NCBI GenBank assembly: GCA_945870425.1
Contig: CAMBSD010000004.1
Coordinates: 147,587 to 211,586 of the forward strand
Length of the DNA: 64,000 nucleotides
Source: Chitinophaga pinensis
Lineage (GTDB): Bacteria > Bacteroidota > Bacteroidia > UKL13-3
Direction: 5' to 3'
In this document: piece after piece, positions 20,091 to 30,369 of the stretch
Layout: each line of letters opens with the position of its first letter
How positions within the stretch are numbered: the first letter of the stretch is position 1
Notes under the pieces: model-generated
The model's database searches: none
Told to the model about the DNA's origin: nothing
The model's input: only the letters and a program-made list of their open reading frames with translations
Translations under genes and position numbers: made by a program

Positions 20091-20483
20091 ATGAAACTTA
20101 AATTATTGCAAATTGATGATGATAGTATCAATAACATGGCCAATGAGCGATTACTAAAGAAAATGGGCATTGAATTGGAGGTTACCAATTTTTTAAATCC
20201 ATCTGAAGCAATTAGCTTTTTAACCAACAGTGAGGCCTCCTATGATTTAATGCTTCTTGATATCAATATGCCACAATATAGTGGCTGGGAATTTCTTGAG
20301 AAATATGCTTCGTTAAACAAAACAATACCTATAGTTATGCTAACCACGTCCTTAGATCCGCGCGACCAAAACAGGGCTTTAGAGAATAGTTTGTTACATG
20401 GTTTTTATTCTAAACCACTCACAAAACAAATGTTGATTGAAATATTCCATACATGCCAATTACCTATTGATATAGTTATTTAA
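20091..20483 (+). CDS. Single-domain response regulator
   Basis: A 130-residue receiver domain with no output domain. All key residues are present: the acidic triad at DDD (9-11), phospho-acceptor D57 in LMLLDINMP, Thr in VMLTTS and Lys in YSKPLT. It lies 12 bp after the ATPase-less PAS protein and is surely co-transcribed. As in CheY- or Spo0F-like proteins, output must come from protein contact or phosphotransfer. Confidence 0.88.
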   Translation: MKLKLLQIDDDSINNMANERLLKKMGIELEVTNFLNPSEAISFLTNSEASYDLMLLDINMPQYSGWEFLEKYASLNKTIPIVMLTTSLDPRDQNRALENSLLHGFYSKPLTKQMLIEIFHTCQLPIDIVI

Positions 20484-20536
20484 TGAAAAGCACGAGAATA
20501 TCCATTGCAGAGCTTTTTACAACAACATTATCAATT

Positions 20537-21595
20537 CTATACCGTCTGCATTCTAGCATATTCTCTTTCTGTTTGTTTGTTTCTATTGCTAAAGGTTAGC
20601 ATTAGCATACTTACCATCGTTACAATACAAGTAAATGTGAAGAAGGAGAATGAATTTTCAATTACCAATGTTAAGTAAATAACAAATGCACATAAAAGGG
20701 TCATTACAATCACTGGAGGCCTCAAATAATTGGCACCAAAATTAATTTTATTGAAGTTTTGTGTATTTATTCCATCTATTAATATTTTGGCACCTAAATA
20801 GTAGTAGTAGGCAAATAAAAACGATTGTTTTAGATGGAAAGCCAATTGCTTGCTTTTTGATTCTTTACTATAATCTGTTAGGGTAGCATTTTCAGCAAAC
20901 CCAATTGGGTTATTATATAGCACCAGATTTGATTGAAGTTTTTTGTCATCATCAAAATTACTTGGGTTTAGGTCTATCAACTTTAGTGTTTGTAATTTAA
21001 TGAAAAATCCGTGGTGGCAAATGGTGCTCGAAAGTCCGGCCTTTATGCGATTGCTTCTTTCAACCATATTTCGGACATTGCTTTTGTTTAACCCTAGTAT
21101 TGATTCATCAGATTTTATGATGTTAGCTTGTGCTACCTTATAACCTTGGTTAAACAAAACATTGATATTTTTAATGAAGTCAGCATCAAGTGTGCAATTT
21201 CCTTTTATGTAGGCAACGACTTCTGAGTCCGGTTTAACTACATTTACAACATAGTCAATTATCTGTAATTTACTCTCTAATAAGCATCTTTCCAAGATTC
21301 TATATTTCTTCAAATTAATGGATGATGGCATTTTTACTCCGTTTGCAATTATGAACAAAACTTTAAAATTTTGGTAGCTTTGGTTTTGCAATGATCGTAA
21401 TAAATTGTCCCAATTAAAGTTTTCGGTAACATGCACTATCAATGTATATTTGTATTGATAGAAATCATTTGACATTTTTTCTTTGACTTTCGATTTTAGG
21501 GCATTCATTTTAACCATTATTGTTAAATAAACGGCTGAAAGCATAATAAAACAGAATGCTGTTTTAAAAATGGTAATGAAAATTTCTGTTGCCAT
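20537..21595 (-). CDS. Membrane glycosyltransferase-2-like protein with degraded active site
   Basis: A 352-residue protein with one N-terminal membrane helix, a GT-A-like cytoplasmic domain (about 50-260) and two or three helices at the C-terminus, the layout of processive family 2 glycosyltransferases. Family traces are SLQNQSYQNFKVLFI near the start of the domain, CTLDADFIKNIN and HHGFFIK. The place of the metal-binding DxD reads KGN, and the later ED motif reads DDDKK. It may be an inactive relative or have changed chemistry. It is translated 6 bp after a small membrane protein that is probably its partner. Confidence 0.6.
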   Translation of the reverse strand: MATEIFITIFKTAFCFIMLSAVYLTIMVKMNALKSKVKEKMSNDFYQYKYTLIVHVTENFNWDNLLRSLQNQSYQNFKVLFIIANGVKMPSSINLKKYRILERCLLESKLQIIDYVVNVVKPDSEVVAYIKGNCTLDADFIKNINVLFNQGYKVAQANIIKSDESILGLNKSNVRNMVERSNRIKAGLSSTICHHGFFIKLQTLKLIDLNPSNFDDDKKLQSNLVLYNNPIGFAENATLTDYSKESKSKQLAFHLKQSFLFAYYYYLGAKILIDGINTQNFNKINFGANYLRPPVIVMTLLCAFVIYLTLVIENSFSFFTFTCIVTMVSMLMLTFSNRNKQTEREYARMQTV

Positions 21596-21601
21596 GATAT
21601 T

Positions 21602-21874
21602 TTATAATAAATTGCTTGAAACTGCATCGCTTGCCACTCGTTGATAGTTATCAAACGGGGTGTCAACACCTGGGAAAATATCTACATTATAGATTGTTTT
21701 AAGTTCAAGTAATGCTGATAATAATAGCACCAATACTAAAACTAAATACAAGAACTTAGCAAAATCCACCATTCCATTTTTAGCTCTTATGATTTTATAA
21801 AAAAAGTATCCTTTTAATGATTCTTCTTTTTTTAATTGAATGTAATAACCGATTGTATTTTTTTGAGCTTCCAT
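21602..21874 (-). CDS. Small membrane protein of unknown function
   Basis: A 90-residue protein with one strong membrane helix (about 37-60, FAKFLYLVLVLVLLLSALLEL), a charged N-terminus and a soluble tail. I do not recognise the family. It lies 6 bp before the glycosyltransferase-like gene and has an unusually strong ribosome-binding site, which suggests it is made in quantity. The 330 bp upstream hold only a TATATTTG-type box on the minus strand (21927-21920). Confidence 0.6.
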   Translation of the reverse strand: MEAQKNTIGYYIQLKKEESLKGYFFYKIIRAKNGMVDFAKFLYLVLVLVLLLSALLELKTIYNVDIFPGVDTPFDNYQRVASDAVSSNLL

Positions 21875-21877
21875 ATT

Positions 21878-21887
21878 GACCTCCTTT
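21878..21887 (-). promoter_or_regulatory. Strong Shine-Dalgarno sequence
   Basis: Read on the minus strand, AAAGGAGGTC lies a few bases before the ATG at 21874. Such a full match to the 16S tail is rare in Bacteroidota and was noticed nowhere else in the window. Confidence 0.7.
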
Positions 21888-22205
21888 TGAATAATTTTAT
21901 TGTTACTGATTTACTTGTACAAATATATAATTCAAATGGTGGTAAAAGCTATGTAAGTGGTGAAATGACGTAAAATATCTCTTAAGCAGGATTATTTAGC
22001 TGAATAACAGCCACATTAATTTTGAAAAATTGAAAAATTTTGTTGAAAATGAGGTCGAAATTGGATGAAATTGAAAGAAAAAGTAGTATTTATTCTACAA
22101 GAAAAAGCAATATATTTATTTAAGTGGGGTAATTTATTATTCAAATGGCGATTTTTTGATTTCCCTTTTGAGCCTTTAAAATGAACTATGATTAAACAAT
22201 TGCCC
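21888..22205. other. AT-rich intergenic region
   Basis: It holds the upstream region of the small membrane protein, including TATATTTG on the minus strand at 21927-21920, and the 3' flank of the LytTR regulator. I see no terminator hairpin, repeat or reading frame. Confidence 0.5.
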
Positions 22206-22925
22206 TTACAAACTCATCATTTCTTTGAATTTAACGGCCTGTCTTCTGCTTACTTCTACCTTCAATCCATCTTTCATGTGTATCAGAAACCCGGAGTTAA
22301 AAAATGGCTCAATCTTTTCAATATAGCTTAAATTGATTATTTGCTGTCTGTTAGCCCTAAAGAATACGTGCTGACTAAGCCTTTCATCCAAGGCGTTCAG
22401 CGTTCTATGAATAAGTGGTTGATACTTTTCAAAATGTACTTTTGCATAATTGCCAGCAGATTCAATCATTCTCACATCACTTAATTTTACAAACCAGCAT
22501 TTCTCTCCGTCCCTTATAAATACTTGGTCTTCGGCTCCCAGTTTACCTCTGTCTTTGTTTTCTTCTAAATCGCTAATTTGTTTTTTTGCCCTAGTAATAG
22601 CATCCCTCAGCCTTTGCGACTGTATAGGCTTCATTAAATAATCTAGGGCGTTCACATCAAATGCTTTTGTGGCAAATTCATTATAAGCAGTAGTAAAAAT
22701 AACAATGGGTGTTTCAATTAACTCCTCAAGCAAATCAAAGCCAGTCTTTTCGGGCATTTGAATATCTAAAAAGAGTAATTGTGGCTTCAGTTTATCAATT
22801 ATCTCCAAAGCTTCATCTACATTAGCAGCCTCTCCAATAATCTCTATTTCGCTAAATTCTTTTAGAAGGCCTTTAAGCCCTTCTCTAGCCAAACGTTCAT
22901 CGTCAATTATTATTGTTTTAATCAT
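22206..22925 (-). CDS. LytTR-family response regulator
   Basis: A 239-residue regulator. The receiver domain (about 1-120) has DDE at 8-10, phospho-acceptor D54 in LFLDIQMP, and a TTAY...K switch (FTTAYNEFA, YLMKPI). The C-terminal LytTR DNA-binding domain (about 135-237) has VRMIESAGNYAKV and FFRANRQQIINLSYIEKI. It overlaps the 3' end of its kinase gene by 8 bp, so the two are translationally coupled. Confidence 0.92.
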   Translation of the reverse strand: MIKTIIIDDERLAREGLKGLLKEFSEIEIIGEAANVDEALEIIDKLKPQLLFLDIQMPEKTGFDLLEELIETPIVIFTTAYNEFATKAFDVNALDYLMKPIQSQRLRDAITRAKKQISDLEENKDRGKLGAEDQVFIRDGEKCWFVKLSDVRMIESAGNYAKVHFEKYQPLIHRTLNALDERLSQHVFFRANRQQIINLSYIEKIEPFFNSGFLIHMKDGLKVEVSRRQAVKFKEMMSL

Positions 22926-23952
22926 GGGTTGGTATGCATATTTGGGTTAATACTACTTCTTCATTCATATTACTTATTTCAAAAGTTGCTTTTCCTTCAT
23001 ACAGCAGCAGCAGGCGCTCTTTGGTGTTTTCAAGACCTAGTCCATCGTGATTCTCTTTTGGATGATATTGGCCTGAATTACTTATTTCAATGCAAAGTTT
23101 GGATTCTTTTTGGCATGTTTTAATGTTTACAAAACCACCGTTTTTAAGATTAGAAATTCCATGCTTTACTGAGTTTTCTACCAATGTTTGCAGCATCATT
23201 GGCGGTACTTCCATAGATAAAGTGGATTGATCAAGACTATATGATATATTTAGCCTTTCATCAAACCTAATCTTTTCAATGGCTAAATAATCCTCAAGGG
23301 TGCTTATTTCATTTTTAAGTGGTACCGTTTTCTTATTATTCATCTGTAATGAACTTCTTAATAATCCAGATAAGCGTGTGATGGCCTCTTTTGACAAATC
23401 GGGATTTAAATCAATAAGTGTCCTGATGCTATTAAGTGAATTGAACAAAAAATGAGGATTTAACTGGGTTCTCAGGTTGTGGTACTGATTTTCCTTTAGG
23501 GTTGCTTGTAATAATAATCGGTCTTTCTCTGCTTGCAAACTGCGCTCCCAATATTGAAACAAATGGTAAATTAGTGCCCACATTAAAATGTACCTACTCC
23601 AGTTAAATAGATAGTTGAATACTAATACACCGTCAATAGGTAATTGTCTTAGCAATGGAACAGTAAATCGATCTAGAAATATATTTAACAGAGCCATCAG
23701 CACGCTAATGGTTACAATACTTATTGATGCCCTTGGGATAAGTTTTGCAGAAGACAATGTCAGCCAGTTAGTATGTATGAGGAATAATCGATAAAGATGC
23801 GTTAAACCCAATCCTATGAAAAAATTCACAACCACATTTAAAGTAAGTAATTTATTAAAACCAAACACATTCCCATAGCTTATCATTTCGATTAGCATAA
23901 AAAATGCCCAACCTCCAATTTGGCAAACCCAATATAGTTTGTATTTCTGCAT
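22918..23952 (-). CDS. LytS/YehU-type sensor histidine kinase
   Basis: A 344-residue kinase with about four membrane helices in the first 135 residues and no extra sensor domain. The His_kinase domain has LNPHFLFNSLNSIR with the phosphorylated H167. An HATPase follows with the N-box LVENSVKHGI and a G-box near GLGLENTKERL. Together with the overlapping LytTR gene it forms a simple two-component system; its signal and targets cannot be read from the sequence. Confidence 0.9.
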   Translation of the reverse strand: MQKYKLYWVCQIGGWAFFMLIEMISYGNVFGFNKLLTLNVVVNFFIGLGLTHLYRLFLIHTNWLTLSSAKLIPRASISIVTISVLMALLNIFLDRFTVPLLRQLPIDGVLVFNYLFNWSRYILMWALIYHLFQYWERSLQAEKDRLLLQATLKENQYHNLRTQLNPHFLFNSLNSIRTLIDLNPDLSKEAITRLSGLLRSSLQMNNKKTVPLKNEISTLEDYLAIEKIRFDERLNISYSLDQSTLSMEVPPMMLQTLVENSVKHGISNLKNGGFVNIKTCQKESKLCIEISNSGQYHPKENHDGLGLENTKERLLLLYEGKATFEISNMNEEVVLTQICIPTHD

Positions 23953-24041
23953 CTGTCGGTAAATGTAGGATGTGGTAACTTTAATTTATAAAATCTTACA
24001 CAAAAGGACTTTTCATTTTTTAGGTGGGAAAATTAGGCAAT

Positions 24042-24071
24042 AAAAAAGCCATTCCGATTTGGAATGGCTTT
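24042..24071 (-). terminator. Terminator of atpDC
   Basis: AAAGCCATTCC pairs with GGAATGGCTTT around a five-base loop, followed on the minus strand by a T-run. It lies 20 bp past atpC. Confidence 0.88.
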
Positions 24072-24090
24072 CAAAATACTTTGTTAGTAA

Positions 24091-24321
24091 TTAAGCAAGT
24101 ACAACAACCTTGTTTTTTAAAACCTCAGCCACACCACCCGAGATTTCGAATTTTTTCTCTCCTTCTTTGGTTTTAATTTTAACTGTACCTTTTTCAAGAC
24201 TTGAAATCAAAGCTGCATGGTTGTTTAAAACCTGAAACTGTCCTTTACTGCCAGGAAGTGTTACGGCATCTGCCTCTCCCGAAAATAAAGTTTTATCTGC
24301 TGTTATTATGTCTAATTGCAT
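24091..24321 (-). CDS. atpC: ATP synthase F1 epsilon subunit (short form)
   Basis: A 76-residue epsilon subunit of the rotor stalk. It contains only the N-terminal beta-sandwich (LDIITADKTLFSGEADAVTLPG, then NHAALISSLEKGTVKI) and lacks the two C-terminal inhibitory helices found in the ~135-residue E. coli protein. Short forms are usual in Bacteroidota, so this is not a truncation. It follows atpD after 85 bp. Confidence 0.92.
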   Translation of the reverse strand: MQLDIITADKTLFSGEADAVTLPGSKGQFQVLNNHAALISSLEKGTVKIKTKEGEKKFEISGGVAEVLKNKVVVLA

Positions 24322-24406
24322 ATTTTAATGAGTGAATGTGACTATTTGTGAATGTGATTAAAAATGCATTTGCAGATTCTCAAATTCACACATTTTCAAA
24401 TTGGGT

Positions 24407-25936
<1,530 letters not shown>

Positions 25937-25949
25937 TTAAAAAGTGTTG

Positions 25950-25979
25950 CAAAAATATGTTTTATTGGCTAAAAACAAA
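25950..25979 (-). promoter_or_regulatory. Promoter of atpDC
   Basis: On the minus strand TTTG (25979-25976), an 18-nt spacer and TATTTTTG (25957-25950), leaving a leader of about 30 nt. Confidence 0.7.
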
Positions 25980-26029
25980 CCTCTGACGCAAATTTATCGA
26001 ACTGATATTTAACAGAAAAATAAGGCCTA

Positions 26030-26536
26030 TCAATTTTTGAGTTTTGAAACCAAGGTTTCAACCAAGCTTGCATCATCAGGTGATAAGATGACTTTTCGCC
26101 CCTCTTTTTGTTCAATGAGTACGAGGTTTTTTCTTTGGGTTGTATACAAAGATAATTTGCCCATTGATGATGAATAATAAAAACCAAAATACCCAAATAA
26201 TCCACCTACACCAAAAGTTCTAACGAGAGTTCGTATTTCTGATTTGTCAACTAATCTTACACTCGAGAAATTATTTAAAGCTAAGTCAATATTGCCAATG
26301 GGCCTTATGATAGAGAGTTTATCACTTTCAACAATATAGGCTTGAGGCGCATATAAATAACAGAATAGAAAAGTTCCCAAAAAGATTGATTCAATCAAAA
26401 GGGCGGCCCACAAAGGGATTTCGTTGGGATTAGTTGGATCTAAATTGTAAATGATTGAAGCCCCTATGACAAGGAATATGAGTATAGCTATACTCATACC
26501 TTTAGCCAAGCTATCCAAACTTGCTTTGTATAACAT
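26030..26536 (-). CDS. Membrane protein with bacterial PH-like domain
   Basis: A 168-residue protein with two membrane helices (about 14-32 and 42-65) followed by a beta-rich domain with the sequence flow of bacterial PH domains (YIVESDKLSIIRPIGNIDL, then RTFGVGGLFGYFGFYYSS, LVLIEQKEGRKVILSP). Function unknown. Its ATG overlaps the stop of the Fic-like gene by one base (TAATG-type junction), so the two are coupled and probably work together. Confidence 0.65.
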   Translation of the reverse strand: MLYKASLDSLAKGMSIAILIFLVIGASIIYNLDPTNPNEIPLWAALLIESIFLGTFLFCYLYAPQAYIVESDKLSIIRPIGNIDLALNNFSSVRLVDKSEIRTLVRTFGVGGLFGYFGFYYSSSMGKLSLYTTQRKNLVLIEQKEGRKVILSPDDASLVETLVSKLKN

Positions 26537-27744
26537 TAATTGCTTTCATTTTCCGAATCCATTGCCATTTTCATCATTTGTTCTTCTGAATCTTTGATGA
26601 ATGAAGCATTGTATTGGTCAAGCACCGATGATTGATGTTCGCGAAGGTTTAGAGCATATCTTAAAGCACTACCCGCGCCAATAATTTTTACTAAGCCCAA
26701 TTCTAATAGCAAGGTAAAATCTCTTTGAATGGTTTTTCTGTTACATCCAAATTCGCTAACTAGGTCTTTGGTAGAAATGAAGCCTCGATGCTGAATGATA
26801 TACATGATGAGCTTTTGTCTCTTGTTGATTATGCTTTCATCAATATCTTTCAACTTATATCCACGCTTGAAAACATAGTTCATTATGTTTTTTTGCCTTG
26901 GATTTAATTTCTCATAGTCAACTTGTTTACGGAAGTATGATTGTAATAAAGTCTCAATCCTATTTAGTTGAGAGCTGTGCATTTTTAAACCAAATGCCAA
27001 TTGGTGATTCAGGTCAAATTTATCTTCACCATCTCCTTTTTCATCAGGCGAAGGTCTGTGTTCAATAAAATAGGAACGATACTCGATTTTGTTAAGGTAA
27101 ACTTCATGCTCAACAGTTAACAAACCATGCAAGTCCATGTCATTTTTCTTCAACCAAAAATTTTGCAACAAACAAGCTATGCGGCTTTTGCCTTCAGCAA
27201 ACAATTGCATTTCCAAAATTCTAAAATTAAGCATCCAAGATTGAACAATGGGATGAAATTCAGTGTCATTATTTAAAAATTCAAACAGAGATTCAAGTTG
27301 TAATTCCGCCTCTGTAGTAAGTTTTTCGGCCTGACGAGGTACTTGTTTGTTAAATAAACTTACCTCAGAATGGGTGTTGTATAAATCGGTAATTAATATT
27401 TTGTGAAGATGATAAACCATTGATAGAGAAAGTGGCTCATTAGACACTTCATTCATGAATTCTTCAGCTTTCAAATATTGGAAAACAGCTCTTTCGTTTA
27501 GGCTATTTGGCTTTACATTTTTATTTATAATGTATTTGACACTTTTTATGTCAAGTAAATTATGGTCAATTGCATTAGAATAGTAATTTCGAAGTATGGC
27601 ACTGTTGCTCTTCTCTAAATCTCTGAATTGCTCAGGCAAATCAATAAATTCATAGATTTTTTTCAACTCATTGTACTGATGCACAATGTTTACAAAGGCA
27701 TCATCCATACTTATCTCCGGCTCGTATTTATTGATTAGAATCAT
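26536..27744 (-). CDS. Fic-like protein with lost catalytic motif and C-terminal HTH
   Basis: A 402-residue protein with the layout of class II Fic AMP-transferases that carry a C-terminal winged helix. The inhibitory-helix region is YYSNAIDHN (54-62), comparable to SxxIEGN. The segment HPIVQSWMLNFRILEMQLFAEGKSRIACLL lines up with the Fic core, but the catalytic HPFxDGNGRxxR reads QLFAEGKSRIAC (180-191): the general-base His and the last Arg are gone. The HTH lies at about 305-365 (ISTKDLVSEFGCNRKTIQRD). It is therefore probably not an AMP transferase but a regulator or binding protein. Confidence 0.65.
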   Translation of the reverse strand: MILINKYEPEISMDDAFVNIVHQYNELKKIYEFIDLPEQFRDLEKSNSAILRNYYSNAIDHNLLDIKSVKYIINKNVKPNSLNERAVFQYLKAEEFMNEVSNEPLSLSMVYHLHKILITDLYNTHSEVSLFNKQVPRQAEKLTTEAELQLESLFEFLNNDTEFHPIVQSWMLNFRILEMQLFAEGKSRIACLLQNFWLKKNDMDLHGLLTVEHEVYLNKIEYRSYFIEHRPSPDEKGDGEDKFDLNHQLAFGLKMHSSQLNRIETLLQSYFRKQVDYEKLNPRQKNIMNYVFKRGYKLKDIDESIINKRQKLIMYIIQHRGFISTKDLVSEFGCNRKTIQRDFTLLLELGLVKIIGAGSALRYALNLREHQSSVLDQYNASFIKDSEEQMMKMAMDSENESN

Positions 27745-27908
27745 TCATACGAAACTAATTACTATTTAAATATGTGTGGGAGTATGTTTTATTCAACATG
27801 AAGTTAATTGTATCAAAAAAAAGACAAATCGCTAAATTGTCATATTATATTAGTGGCGCAAAAACAATTATTGGCTGCAGATTTTGGCTCTTAAGTATAA
27901 ATGTGATT

Positions 27909-28484
27909 TTATTGATACAAGCCCAAACGCAAAATTTCCAATCGCGCTTTTTCAGGTACTAGGTAGTGTATGCTTTTGCTTGCCTGCAAAATTTCACGGA
28001 TATAGGTTGATGAAATATTGAGAAGAGGCACATCAAATAATTTTATTTTTGGGTGATTGGCTAACAATGGGTTTTCGTGAAATCCAGCTCTTCGGTATAC
28101 ATACAATTCATGTTTGTCTAGAATTTTTTCATAGTCTTTCCACTTATGAAAACTCTGCAAATTATCACCACCAATAATGGGTACAAATGTATGTTCAGGA
28201 TATAGATTGCTTAAATGATTTAATGTGTGAATGGTGTATGAAGGCCTTTCGAGCGAGAATTCAATATCGCAAGCTTCAAACCTCTCATCATCTTCAATAG
28301 CTAGTTTCAATAGATTAAGTCTTTGCTTTTCATCAAGCAAATCATCATTCACCTTAAATGGATTTTGTGGAGAGATAACAAACCATATTTTATCCATATC
28401 GGTAAAGTCGACCATGTAGTTGGCTATTAGCAAATGCCCAGAATGAATGGGATTAAACGAGCCGAAAAATAAACCGATACGCAT
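27909..28484 (-). CDS. nadD: Nicotinate-nucleotide adenylyltransferase
   Basis: A 191-residue enzyme making deamido-NAD from nicotinate mononucleotide and ATP. The nucleotidyl transferase motif is GSFNPIHSGHL, and later ISSTYIRE replaces the usual ISSTxIR. It lies 24 bp after gmk in what looks like a yicC-gmk-nadD operon, a common arrangement in the phylum. Confidence 0.94.
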   Translation of the reverse strand: MRIGLFFGSFNPIHSGHLLIANYMVDFTDMDKIWFVISPQNPFKVNDDLLDEKQRLNLLKLAIEDDERFEACDIEFSLERPSYTIHTLNHLSNLYPEHTFVPIIGGDNLQSFHKWKDYEKILDKHELYVYRRAGFHENPLLANHPKIKLFDVPLLNISSTYIREILQASKSIHYLVPEKARLEILRLGLYQ

Positions 28485-28508
28485 CTTAAATACTTTTAGA
28501 GGAGTTTA

Positions 28509-29072
28509 TTATTGTAAAAAATCAAAAACCAATTGCTCTGCCTTATTAAGTGCATTGCTCAACACATCGTTCACTAATACCACATCAAATCGGGCTTCAT
28601 AATCTAATTCAAGTACAGCTTTTCCAACCCTTATGCGTAGCATCTCTTCAGTCTCTGTTGAGCGTTCTCTCAGCCTTCGAGCTAGTTCTTCTATATTGGG
28701 TGGTTTTACAAATACCGCCAATGCTTGATCACCAAAATAGTTTTTTAAGTTTAATCCACCTTCTACATCCACATCAAAAATAACGGTTTTGTTCAAGGCC
28801 CAGATTCTTTCCATTTCTGATTTTAGGGTGCCATAGTAATTACCACCATACACCTCTTCATATTCGATAAATTCGTGGGCTTCTATTTTTTGTTTGAAGG
28901 TATCAACATTGATAAAATAGTAGTCTTTGCCATGCACTTCATTGGGTCTTTGTTTGCGTGTGCAAGCCGAAACCGAAAACATCAAATTATCATTTACCGA
29001 CAGTAAATGTTTTACGATGGTAGTTTTTCCACTGCCTGATGGGGCACAAAATATGACAGCTTTGTTTCTCAT
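28509..29072 (-). CDS. gmk: Guanylate kinase
   Basis: A 187-residue kinase phosphorylating GMP to GDP. Walker A is APSGSGKTT near the N-terminus. The GMP-binding residues lie in SACTRKQRPNEVHGKDYYFI and EYEEVYGGNYYGT; DVDVEGG and the lid RLRERSTETEEM follow. It sits 8 bp after yicC. Confidence 0.95.
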   Translation of the reverse strand: MRNKAVIFCAPSGSGKTTIVKHLLSVNDNLMFSVSACTRKQRPNEVHGKDYYFINVDTFKQKIEAHEFIEYEEVYGGNYYGTLKSEMERIWALNKTVIFDVDVEGGLNLKNYFGDQALAVFVKPPNIEELARRLRERSTETEEMLRIRVGKAVLELDYEARFDVVLVNDVLSNALNKAEQLVFDFLQ

Positions 29073-29080
29073 GCTTTTCC

Positions 29081-29950
29081 TTACAACACGTTGTTTATTT
29101 GTTCTTTAATTTTCTCTAGGTCGTCTTTCATTTCAATCACCCTACGTTGGATATTAACCTCGTTGGCTTTAGAGCCAATGGTATTTATTTCGCGACCTAT
29201 TTCTTGCGCAATAAACGAAAGTTTTTTTCCGCTTGAAAGTTCTTTTACTGTTTTTAAGAAATAATCACCATGCTGTTTCAACCTCGCCTTTTCTTCGCTG
29301 ATATCAAGTTTTTCAATGTAGTAAATCAACTCTTGCTCAAAGCGATTCTTGTCTACTAAATCACTGTTTAGGTTTGATAATTCCTTGTTGATTTTTTCCT
29401 TAATGTTTTGTATGCGCAGCTCTTCGTAGGGCTCTATTTCAGTGAGCTTGGCCAATATCGAATGGCATAGTTTTTCTAACTCACCCAATAGCATATTGCC
29501 TTCCGTTTTTCTAAAAGATTCAAAATTGTCAAAAGCATCTTTCACTGTTTGAAGGATGAGTTTCCAATCTTCATCATTGCTTTCGTTGTCTTTGTTGGTA
29601 AGCACCCCAGGCATATCAAACACATTGTTTAATAACTGACTTAATTCAATGCCTGCATTTTCTGAAATAGGTTTTAGCTGATTGATATAATATGTAACCA
29701 CATCCGCATTAATGGGTGATACCACATCTTCTGCTTGTTTGTAGCTTAGGTTGATGTTAACCGTAACTGAACCTCGTTCCACCCATTTGCTCAAATCTCT
29801 ACGTAGTTCCGATTCTTTATGCTGCCATTGACGTGGCATACGAAGGTTCAACTCAAAAAATTTTCCATTGAGCGACTTCACTTCCACCTTAATATTTATT
29901 TTATTGGTTTCGGTTTCTGCAATACCAAAACCCGTCATTGAACGTAGCAT
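29081..29950 (-). CDS. yicC: YicC-family endoribonuclease
   Basis: A 289-residue protein beginning MLRSMTGFG, the hallmark of the family, followed by VEVKSLNGKF and ending with the DUF1732 part (NEVNIQRRVIEMKDDLEKIKEQI). E. coli YicC is an RNase acting on a small RNA; in Bacteroidota it often precedes gmk. It heads the yicC-gmk-nadD operon. Confidence 0.93.
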   Translation of the reverse strand: MLRSMTGFGIAETETNKINIKVEVKSLNGKFFELNLRMPRQWQHKESELRRDLSKWVERGSVTVNINLSYKQAEDVVSPINADVVTYYINQLKPISENAGIELSQLLNNVFDMPGVLTNKDNESNDEDWKLILQTVKDAFDNFESFRKTEGNMLLGELEKLCHSILAKLTEIEPYEELRIQNIKEKINKELSNLNSDLVDKNRFEQELIYYIEKLDISEEKARLKQHGDYFLKTVKELSSGKKLSFIAQEIGREINTIGSKANEVNIQRRVIEMKDDLEKIKEQINNVL

Positions 29951-29993
29951 ATTTTAAAATTTAGGCTGCGAAAGTACTGTTTTTTTGAGCGTT

Positions 29994-30230
29994 TTATACC
30001 ACTTCATCTAGGGCGGCTGCCAATAGGCGGTCTTTATCGCTTATGGTATTGCCTGCGTCATGCGTTGTTAAGCGCACATGCACCTTGTTGTATATGTTGG
30101 TCCACTCAGGGTGATGGTCCATTTTTTCAATGATGTATGATGCCTTTATCATCCAAGCCATGGCATCGCCAAAGCTTTTAAAGGTAAAGGTTTTTTGCAA
30201 GGCATTGTTTGCTTCGGTCCAGTTGCTCAT
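29994..30230 (-). CDS. phhB: 4a-hydroxytetrahydrobiopterin dehydratase (PCD/DCoH)
   Basis: A 78-residue pterin-4a-carbinolamine dehydratase that recycles the pterin cofactor of aromatic amino acid hydroxylases. The signature HHPEW is present, followed by YNKVHVRLTTHDAGNTI. The start at 30230 (MSNWTEANN) fits the family; an upstream ATG at 30290 would run through an inverted repeat. No partner hydroxylase is visible nearby. Confidence 0.85.
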   Translation of the reverse strand: MSNWTEANNALQKTFTFKSFGDAMAWMIKASYIIEKMDHHPEWTNIYNKVHVRLTTHDAGNTISDKDRLLAAALDEVV

Positions 30231-30288
30231 GTTTTTTATACAATGATATGTAATTATTTTATTTCTTTGTTGTATTAGTAATCTTCGC

Positions 30289-30313
30289 AATCGCTAGCGT
30301 CCCGCTAGTGATT
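30289..30313. repeat. Hairpin upstream of phhB
   Basis: AATCGCTAGCG and CGCTAGTGATT pair over 11 positions (one G-U pair) with a 3-base loop. It begins the repeat-dense gap between phhB and the accessory cassette. Confidence 0.6.
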
Positions 30314-30369
30314 CTATTGATAAGGCTCAGGCTGTTTCTGCCTATCTTCATTTCAAAACGCAATTCCTT

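Noticed and set aside
25969..26205. A 78-codon frame overlapping the PH-domain gene
   Set aside because: It is an alternative reading of the same strand within a well-supported gene and its flank; no family resemblance.
27774..27962. A 62-codon plus-strand frame between the Fic-like gene and nadD
   Set aside because: It runs into the 3' end of nadD on the opposite strand and shows no coding character.
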